A stretch of DNA of 64,000 nucleotides from Oscillospiraceae bacterium (GTDB taxonomy: Bacteria; Bacillota; Clostridia; Oscillospirales; CAG-272): assembly GCA_015063325.1 (NCBI GenBank), contig SVUK01000016.1, forward strand, positions 33,844 through 97,843, given 5' to 3'. The position numbers and the translations under genes are program-made. Of this stretch, positions 56,970 through 64,000 are shown in pieces. How positions within the stretch are numbered: the stretch's first letter is position 1; every line of letters starts with the position of its first letter. Below the pieces are notes generated by a model, which was given only the letters and a program-made list of their open reading frames with translations, had not been told where the DNA came from and did not search any database.

Positions 56970-58140
56970 CGAGATTGTCGGTCAGGATCATCTGTTCGGC
57001 GACAAGGGCGTGATTCGCCGAATGTTGGCGAACGGGCGGATGACCAACATGATCTTTTACGGACCTCCGGGTACCGGAAAAACGACTGCGGCGACCATTC
57101 TTGCAAACGCTTCGGGCATGGTATTCCGTAAGCTGAATGCCACAACCGCCTCGCTCTCGGATGTGAAGGCGGTTGTGGAGGAGACGGGAAACCTGTTCGG
57201 CGCCGGCGGCATTTTGCTCTATTTGGACGAAATTCAGTATTTTAACCGCCGCCAGCAGCAGTCCCTCCTCGAATATGTGGAGGACGGGCGGATTACGCTG
57301 ATTGCTTCGACCGCCGACAACCCCTACTATGTTCTTTACAACGCGCTTCTTTCGCGCGCTTCGGTATTTGAGTTCAAGTCGGTATCCCCGGAGGCGATGT
57401 TCCCGGTTCTCGACCGCGCCAAAACCTATCTTGACGGCGAGACGGGGCAGAAAAAAACGATTTCCGATGGGGTCAAGCGCAAAATTGCCGCCGCCGCGGC
57501 AGGCGATGTGCGCCATGCGATTATCCTCTTTGAAAACGCCTATTATGCCGCCGACGGGGAGATTACCGCCGCCGATGTGGAGAGCTTTCAGGGCGGTGTG
57601 ATGGGTCGCTCGGACGACACGCACTACGATCTGCTCTCCTGCCTGCAAAAGTCGGTGCGCGGTTCCGATCCCGACGCGGCGGTCTTCTATCTTGCCAAAC
57701 TGCTCTCGCAAGGAGAATTGCTCTCGGCTTGCCGCCGCCTGATGGTGATGGCGAACGAGGATATCGGACTTGCCTATCCCATGGCAGCCGTAGTCACTCA
57801 CGCTTGCTGTGAAACAGCTTTGCGCCTCGGAATGCCCGAAGCGCAAATTCCACTCGCCAACGCCGCCGTTCTGCTTGCCACCTCTCCCAAATCCAACTCG
57901 GCAAACCGCGCCATCGAAGCGGCGATGGCGGACGTTAACGCAGGTCTGGGCGTCGATATCCCCGTCTACCTGCAAAGCCCTTTCTATAAGGGCTATCAGT
58001 ATCCGCACGACTTTCCCAACCATTACGTCAACCAACGCTACCTTCCCCTCGATATTCCCGATGACCATACCTACTACCACCCCGGCGAAAACAAAACCGA
58101 ACTCGCCGCCGCTGAGTATTGGAAGAAGATTAAGGGGTGA
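56923..58140 (+). CDS. rarA: Replication-associated recombination protein RarA (MgsA-type AAA+ ATPase)
   Basis: MKNAQLADLLRPTTIDEIVGQDHLFGDKGVIRRM...FYGPPGTGKTTAATILA; HYVNQRYLP near the C-terminus. Confidence 0.93.
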   Translation: MKNAQLADLLRPTTIDEIVGQDHLFGDKGVIRRMLANGRMTNMIFYGPPGTGKTTAATILANASGMVFRKLNATTASLSDVKAVVEETGNLFGAGGILLYLDEIQYFNRRQQQSLLEYVEDGRITLIASTADNPYYVLYNALLSRASVFEFKSVSPEAMFPVLDRAKTYLDGETGQKKTISDGVKRKIAAAAAGDVRHAIILFENAYYAADGEITAADVESFQGGVMGRSDDTHYDLLSCLQKSVRGSDPDAAVFYLAKLLSQGELLSACRRLMVMANEDIGLAYPMAAVVTHACCETALRLGMPEAQIPLANAAVLLATSPKSNSANRAIEAAMADVNAGLGVDIPVYLQSPFYKGYQYPHDFPNHYVNQRYLPLDIPDDHTYYHPGENKTELAAAEYWKKIKG

Positions 58141-58146
58141 GAAGGC

Positions 58147-58194
58147 CGCGAGAGGGGAGGAACCTTTTTGGAAAAAGGTTCCTCCCCTCTCGCG
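58147..58194. repeat. Module A hairpin (copy 14)
   Basis: CGCGAGAGGGGAGGAACCTTTTT-GG-AAAAAGGTTCCTCCCCTCTCGCG, identical to copy 5. Confidence 0.9.
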
Positions 58195-58204
58195 CTCTTC
58201 CCTC

Positions 58205-58400
58205 TTCTAAAAACTCCGAAAAAGGGAATTTTCGGAGTTTTTAGAACCGGCTTTCTGCACCGCTCCGGATGGGGCTTGTTTTAAGCCCTTGTTTATAAAG
58301 TTTTTTGCCCCTCTTTTTTTCAAAAAAGAGGGTGAGGTGTGGAGCAAAGCTCCACTACCTTCTTTCGCGCCGCAGGCGCGAACCTTCCTCCCCTTCCTTT
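58205..58400. repeat. Modules B and C
   Basis: AAAACTCCGAAAAAGGGAATTTTCGGAGTTTTT...GCACCGCTCCGGA..., GAGGTGTGGAGCAAAGCTCCAC. Confidence 0.85.
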
Positions 58401-58476
58401 TTGGGAAGGCTTTTCTTTTTCTTCCCGGAATTTCCAAAAAGATAGAAAACCAATAAAATATATTAAAGAAAAAGAC

Positions 58477-58505
58477 TTGACAAACAGCGCAAAAAATGGT
58501 ATGAT
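58477..58505 (+). promoter_or_regulatory. Sigma-A-type promoter for the giant repeat protein
   Basis: TTGACA - 17 bp - TATGAT. Confidence 0.85.
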
Positions 58506-58580
58506 ATCTTATATATTTGTCTTAAAAATGGAAATGCAACAAAGGACATTTCCGAAAATAACAGAAACGAGGTAAGATTC

Positions 58581-61500
58581 ATGAAGCTGTTTCAAAAGAT
58601 TCTGGTTGTCATTCTTTCGGTGACGATGGTCTTTTCGGCTTTCCCGTTTGCGGTGTTTGCAAACGATGTGGACTCCGAGCCGGATCCGAGAGAAATTGTT
58701 ACACCGCGCTACGAGGATGATATCGGCGTAGGAAAGGACGGCAGCATTACAGTCACCCTTTCCACGCAGGCGATCATGGATATCCTGAGCGCCATCGGCG
58801 ATACCGACGCTTTGAAAGAAAAGCTGGGCGAGCTGCTGGAGATGGAGGGCGACCTGATTACCCTTTCCGATATTATGGAAATCGTTCCGTTCGACGCGAT
58901 TCTGAGTATTATCATGTATGACGAAACCAATAAAAACGGACTTGGGCGATTGGTCGAAACGCTCGGCGGCACCCATGCCGTTTTGGAATTGGTGGATGTT
59001 GACAGAATCATTGCTTCGGCAACCCGTACGATCGACCCGGACAATCCCGGCCCCGACGATATCGACGACGAAGGAAACGTTCGTGATACGATTGCAAACG
59101 TGATTTCGATTATTTCCGGGTTGGAGGGCTTTGAAACGGCAATCAATACCGGCGCGGTGTTGGATTTGAATATCAGCATCAACTATGCAAACCTGTATCA
59201 ATACGTCGACTTTTCTAAGATCCGCCAAAAGTTTATCGCGCTTTCCTTTGAGGAAAAGCAGAAGATCTTCTCCGACTTTGACGGCTATGTTAACGCCGTT
59301 ATCGCCGGGCTGGACGGCACCCTGAAGGACAACGACGGCAATCCCCTCGGAATTGCCGACCTTTTGGATACCACCACGACCGATCCCAACAAGCTCGAAA
59401 AGGTCAACGGTATTGTCAAAGAGTTGATCGAAATGGATACCACCCTGCTTGCCGACGTTCTTGCCGACGTGATTGCAAAAGGGTATAGTGTTCCCGACGA
59501 CGCTTACGAGGTCAAGGTTGACAAGGTAAAAGCGCTTTTGAACTCGAATCCCACCTTTAAGGCTTCGATGATCCAGCGCATTACCGCGCCCGAAGATCCC
59601 ACAAAACCGATCATCACCGAAGCCGGCATGGCAAAGCTTGCCGAGCTTTTGAAAAATCAGATTGAGATTACGGCGGACGACGTCGAATTTATTCTCGGCG
59701 ATTCCGAATATCTCAACCTCAGCGTGATTATCGAAGCGCTCAAAGATAAAAATAACGAAAACTACTTCCTGACCGACGCCGGTACGGCGGCTTTGGAAGC
59801 AATGCTTGCCGAAAACCTGACGATTACGGCAGACGACGTGACGTTTATTCTCGGCAACGAGAGCTATCTGAACATCAGCGCAATTATTGACGCGCTCAAA
59901 GACAGCGAAAATAACTTTTTGACCGATGCCGGTATGGCAAAGCTTCAGGACCTGCTGAACAGCCAAATTACCATCTCGGCGGAGGACGCAGCCTTCATTC
60001 TTTCCGATCCTGACTATTTGGATACCGATGTGATCGTAGAGGCGGTTGGCGATCCCGAAAAGAACTTCTTGACCGAAGCCGGAATGCTCGCCATTGTAAC
60101 GGCAACCGGTTTCAATCCTACCCCGGCGCAGATCATCGACGTTTTCTCGGGGCACCCGGAGTATTACGACGCGGATATTATGAAATCGGCGATTACCACC
60201 GCCGGTTTGGCGCGTCTGTTTGAAATCAGCGGAATTTCTCCCACTGCCGCCGATGCGTTTGCCGTTTTCTCCGAAGAGGGCGGCGACGCTTATTACGATC
60301 TTGAAACGCTGAAATCGGCAATTACCCCTGCCGGCAAGCTTGCGCTGGCAGAAGCCGTCGGCTTTGCGCCTACCCCCGAGCAGATTTTTGCCGTTTTGGG
60401 TCAGAGCGACAGCTATTACGATACCTCAAAGGTGATTGAAGCAATCACTACCGCCGGTAAAATGGCGATTTGGAACGCATACCACACCACGAACCCCACC
60501 GTTGAACAGGTTCTTGCTGTGGTTCCTAACGACGCGAGCTATTACGACGCAACAAAACTGCCTGCCGCAATCACCGAAGCCGGCGAGCTTGCGCTTTTCA
60601 CCGCCTATGGCACCATGCCCGATGTCTCGGTCATTATTTCCACGATTCAGGGCAACGCCGAGTACTATGACGGGGAAGTACTGAAGACCGCAATTACTGC
60701 AGCCGGTAAAGCGCGCTTGATGCAATACCTCGGCTTCAACCCCACCCCCGAACAAGTGATGCAGGTGCTCTCCGAGAATCCTGTATACTACAACGAAGAA
60801 ACCGTAAAATCGGCAATTACAAACAGCGGAAAACTGGCGCTGTATCAAGAATACGGTACGCAGCCCACCGCCGAGCAGGTGCAGGCGCTTTTGGATAATT
60901 CTGAAAATTACGACGAGGCAAAGCTTTATGCCGTGATGAATGAGGCGATCACCGAAGCCGGCAAAATGGCAATGCTGGAGCGCCTGTTGCAACAGAATCG
61001 TCTGACCATCACCCCCTCGGATATTCAAGCCGTTTTGGAACACAGCGAGTATTACGACGCAACAAAGCTTTACAGCGCGCTGACCGCAGCAATCACCGCT
61101 ATCGGCAAAACGGCACTGATCGACTACCTCCTCGCAAACAATCGCTTGACAATCACCTCGGCGCAGATTCAAACCATTTTGAACAACGGCGAGTACTATG
61201 TTTCCGAAAAGCTCTACGCGCTTTTGAACCAGGTGCTTACCTCCAAGGGGGTTGCCGCGTTGGCGGAAAAACTGCTCGGCGAGGGAAGATTGAACATCAC
61301 CGATGAAGTTTTGCAGCTCTTCTTGAACAATTCGACCTATTACGATTTTACCAATCTGGCGGACGCTGTTCTCCGCGCGTTGGATGATCCCGGCGTGAAC
61401 ATTCAGCTGGCGGAGGTTGCCTCTGTGGACGTCGGCAAACTGATGGCGGACGCCAATATCGGTCCTTACCTGCGCTCAAAGCTGAACGATTACGCTTCCC

Positions 61501-64000
61501 GGTTTGCAATTTCCGATCTGATGGAGATCGTAAACAGCTACGGCGGCATTCAGCAGTTCCTTTCCACCGAAATCTACGGCTACAACAGCCTGATCGACCT
61601 GGCGCTTACAAATGTCGGCGGTCAGTATATCTACATTAACGTTTCCTCGCTTGTGGATTTGCTGTTGGGCGGCAGTCTTTCCAACCTGCCGGCAATTTTG
61701 AAGGAAGGCGAATCCTTTGCCACCATCCTGCGCGACGGCGCCGTGATTTCGACCCAAAGCATCATGAACGCCATTCATGACAGCGGTCAGCCGTTGCAGA
61801 ATTTCATCGATTTCGAGACCATTTTCAACCTTTTGGAGGGTCAGTCCGATAAGATGGGCGATCTGCTCCGTCAGGTGGAAACCAAAGTCCTGGGCGAAGA
61901 GCTCGGCGACAATATGAGCGAAATTTTGGAAGCTCTTTCCGACGAGCAATTCAACAAGTTGGTCATGCTCTCGCTGCAATGCGGCGATATCCGCATTCAC
62001 CGGATTTTGCTGGACGGCTATGAAATTGCGGCAAGATCGGAAGAGTTCGGCAATCCCAGATACGGACACCTCAACTTTGATTTTAATGCCATTGTCACCG
62101 CAATTTGGTCGATCATTCCCAAATTTGAGGAGATCGGCTCGGATGACTTTGACGGTCTGTTGACGGCATTCAATTTCAGAATGATTTATGAAACCGTTCA
62201 GACCGATCAGGGCGGCAACCCGGTTGTAAAAGAGAAAGATATTAACCTTGCTTTGCAGGTGGAGGGCAATATCGACGTCATCCGCCGCGCCGGCAGAGTG
62301 CTGGACCGCTACATCAAGCTGGAGAAAACCAACAACTTCTTTGATCTGACCTTGAACATTCCCGCTTTCGTTACCGACTTCTACCGCTACATCCTGGAGG
62401 AGGGCGACAGCGAGGCAATCGCCAACCTGCGGCAGAAACTGCTCGCAATGGAGAGCATGGACGGTGCGGAAATTGCCGAAGCACTTGCCCAGCTTCCGCT
62501 TTCGGAGGTCATTGCCGGTTTGCGTGATTTTGATATTTGCGACCTCTATGAGCGCATTTTCAACATCGGCAAGGTGCAGTCGCTGCTCAACAAGGTGCAG
62601 GAATACACAAACCTGCATATCGATTTGGATAATATTTCCACGCTGGACAACATTTTGGACCAGTTCCGCCGCGACGATCTTTCTACCATTGCAGTGCTTT
62701 TGGAACAGGCTTCCGAAAAATTCGGCACCGACCTGAGAGCCTCGCTGGAAAAGGTTGCAAAGGTGCTTGACGAAAACGAGTATGCGCAGAGATTGATTGA
62801 GCGCGCAAGATCGGTTCCGTTCATCGGCAAGTTCTTTGAAGGCGTTACGGCTCAACAAGTCTTGCAAGACTATATTGACTACAACCCGATTGAGGCAATG
62901 GTCAGATATGCAAGCGCTCAGCTGAACAAGGATTTTGTGAGCAAGTTCTATTCCGAAAAAACGGTTTCCGAAATCTATCAAAGCGCGCTGACCTATGCCG
63001 AAAACCATCTTTCCGGCGCTTATCAAAAGGTTTGCAATCTCATTGGGCGTTTGCTCGATCCTTCCTACCAGCCGCAGAACGAAACGCTGGCGCGCATCCT
63101 TTCCTACATTCCGGACGGTCTGATTTCCAGAATTGCGTCGACCTCGTTGCTTCAGTTCTACAAAGGTGACAGCACCTTCTCGGCAACGCAAACGCGCGGC
63201 TCGCTCAGCCTTGACAACCTTTCCAGCCGCATTTTGCAGCTTGCCGAAAGAATTCGCCCGTTGGACGACGACCTGAAAGAATATGCGCTCGCGCTCCTGC
63301 CGACCGGCAATTTCTACTTCGGCTCTCATGTCACCGTCAACTTTAACGGTGGGCTCTATCGGACCGACTTCTATAAAAAGGACGGAAGCAAGTGGTTTAC
63401 CTGCTTCCTGCCCGGCAAGATTGATCCCAAGATCGTCCTGCTGCCCAAAGTGGAGGGATTTGAACCCTTCTACTGGATGGATCAGCCGGGCGAAGACGGC
63501 GTTCAGGTAACGTCGATTAAACAGGATCAAAAGCTTTATCCGTTCTATTTGGAGTATTTCACCGTTTCTTATCAATATGAAGGAAACGAAATCGGTACAG
63601 AGGAAGTTTTGGACGGTTACAACCTTGCCGAAGTTCCTGTTGATCCCGATCTGCCGGATCAAACCCACGATTGGGAGCTCCGCTACTACGTCGGAGAAGA
63701 CGAGATCGAGAACATCGAGGAGTACATTCCGACCGCTGACGTGACCATCACGCTGGTCTATGTAGATGTTTCGACTTACTACACGGTCACGTATGAATAC
63801 GAGGAAGAGGAAATCGGTTCTGAAACGGTACAGGACGGCTACGGACTCGCAAACGTTCCTACGGTAGAAGAACCCGATGAAACCCACGATTGGGAGCTCC
63901 GCTATTATGTGAACAATGTGGAGATCAACATTGCCGAGTATATTCCGACGGCAGATACCGTAATCGTTCTGAAATATGTGGACGTTTCGACTTACTACAC
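58581..64000 (+). CDS. Very large secreted repeat protein, truncated by window end (at least 1806 codons; not in ORF track)
   Basis: GAGGTAAGATTC-ATG; MKLFQKILVVILSVTMVFSAFPFAVFANDVDSEP signal peptide; frame 0 read by eye through to the window edge; about 13 internal repeats then 74/72-aa C-terminal repeats. Confidence 0.92.
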   Translation, partial: MKLFQKILVVILSVTMVFSAFPFAVFANDVDSEPDPREIVTPRYEDDIGVGKDGSITVTLSTQAIMDILSAIGDTDALKEKLGELLEMEGDLITLSDIMEIVPFDAILSIIMYDETNKNGLGRLVETLGGTHAVLELVDVDRIIASATRTIDPDNPGPDDIDDEGNVRDTIANVISIISGLEGFETAINTGAVLDLNISINYANLYQYVDFSKIRQKFIALSFEEKQKIFSDFDGYVNAVIAGLDGTLKDNDGNPLGIADLLDTTTTDPNKLEKVNGIVKELIEMDTTLLADVLADVIAKGYSVPDDAYEVKVDKVKALLNSNPTFKASMIQRITAPEDPTKPIITEAGMAKLAELLKNQIEITADDVEFILGDSEYLNLSVIIEALKDKNNENYFLTDAGTAALEAMLAENLTITADDVTFILGNESYLNISAIIDALKDSENNFLTDAGMAKLQDLLNSQITISAEDAAFILSDPDYLDTDVIVEAVGDPEKNFLTEAGMLAIVTATGFNPTPAQIIDVFSGHPEYYDADIMKSAITTAGLARLFEISGISPTAADAFAVFSEEGGDAYYDLETLKSAITPAGKLALAEAVGFAPTPEQIFAVLGQSDSYYDTSKVIEAITTAGKMAIWNAYHTTNPTVEQVLAVVPNDASYYDATKLPAAITEAGELALFTAYGTMPDVSVIISTIQGNAEYYDGEVLKTAITAAGKARLMQYLGFNPTPEQVMQVLSENPVYYNEETVKSAITNSGKLALYQEYGTQPTAEQVQALLDNSENYDEAKLYAVMNEAITEAGKMAMLERLLQQNRLTITPSDIQAVLEHSEYYDATKLYSALTAAITAIGKTALIDYLLANNRLTITSAQIQTILNNGEYYVSEKLYALLNQVLTSKGVAALAEKLLGEGRLNITDEVLQLFLNNSTYYDFTNLADAVLRALDDPGVNIQLAEVASVDVGKLMADANIGPYLRSKLNDYASRFAISDLMEIVNSYGGIQQFLSTEIYGYNSLIDLALTNVGGQYIYINVSSLVDLLLGGSLSNLPAILKEGESFATILRDGAVISTQSIMNAIHDSGQPLQNFIDFETIFNLLEGQSDKMGDLLRQVETKVLGEELGDNMSEILEALSDEQFNKLVMLSLQCGDIRIHRILLDGYEIAARSEEFGNPRYGHLNFDFNAIVTAIWSIIPKFEEIGSDDFDGLLTAFNFRMIYETVQTDQGGNPVVKEKDINLALQVEGNIDVIRRAGRVLDRYIKLEKTNNFFDLTLNIPAFVTDFYRYILEEGDSEAIANLRQKLLAMESMDGAEIAEALAQLPLSEVIAGLRDFDICDLYERIFNIGKVQSLLNKVQEYTNLHIDLDNISTLDNILDQFRRDDLSTIAVLLEQASEKFGTDLRASLEKVAKVLDENEYAQRLIERARSVPFIGKFFEGVTAQQVLQDYIDYNPIEAMVRYASAQLNKDFVSKFYSEKTVSEIYQSALTYAENHLSGAYQKVCNLIGRLLDPSYQPQNETLARILSYIPDGLISRIASTSLLQFYKGDSTFSATQTRGSLSLDNLSSRILQLAERIRPLDDDLKEYALALLPTGNFYFGSHVTVNFNGGLYRTDFYKKDGSKWFTCFLPGKIDPKIVLLPKVEGFEPFYWMDQPGEDGVQVTSIKQDQKLYPFYLEYFTVSYQYEGNEIGTEEVLDGYNLAEVPVDPDLPDQTHDWELRYYVGEDEIENIEEYIPTADVTITLVYVDVSTYYTVTYEYEEEEIGSETVQDGYGLANVPTVEEPDETHDWELRYYVNNVEINIAEYIPTADTVIVLKYVDVSTYY

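Noticed and set aside
61476-63887. 803-aa minus-strand ORF
   Set aside because: Antisense shadow of the giant plus-strand repeat protein, which has signal peptide, promoter, RBS and coherent repeats; the minus translation has no recognisable motif.

Overview
The window looks like part of a Bacillota/Clostridia chromosome (probably an uncultured gut Clostridia lineage; taxonomy inferred only from gene content). It spans the replication-origin neighbourhood. Core genes: rpmG-secE-nusG-rplK-rplA (-), rimP-nusA-ylxR-ylxQ-infB (+), gyrA/gyrB/remB-like/recF/dnaN/dnaA (-) with a DnaA-box cluster between dnaA and dnaN, a capsule tyrosine-kinase module, serS, parB/parA, rsmG, mnmG, sepF, miaA and rarA. 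The window ends inside a very large secreted repeat protein (58581 to beyond 64000) that the ORF track misses because its stop lies outside the window. Small genes absent from the track: rpmG (L33), a SpoVM-like 30-aa gene, and a Cys-rich 31-aa gene. The most unusual features are: (i) two perfect parS palindromes inside an approx. 120-codon in-frame insertion of mnmG, plus a third perfect and three degenerate parS-like sites nearby; (ii) an extensive mosaic of intergenic palindromic repeat modules whose stem arms co-vary between copies, including a MITE-like element beside oriC and a DUF559 nuclease-like gene beside the repeats; (iii) the giant repeat protein; (iv) a lipoprotein joining BspA-like leucine-rich repeats to a cyclophilin domain. 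No tRNA, rRNA or CRISPR array was recognised. All family assignments come from reading motifs; no database search was run.
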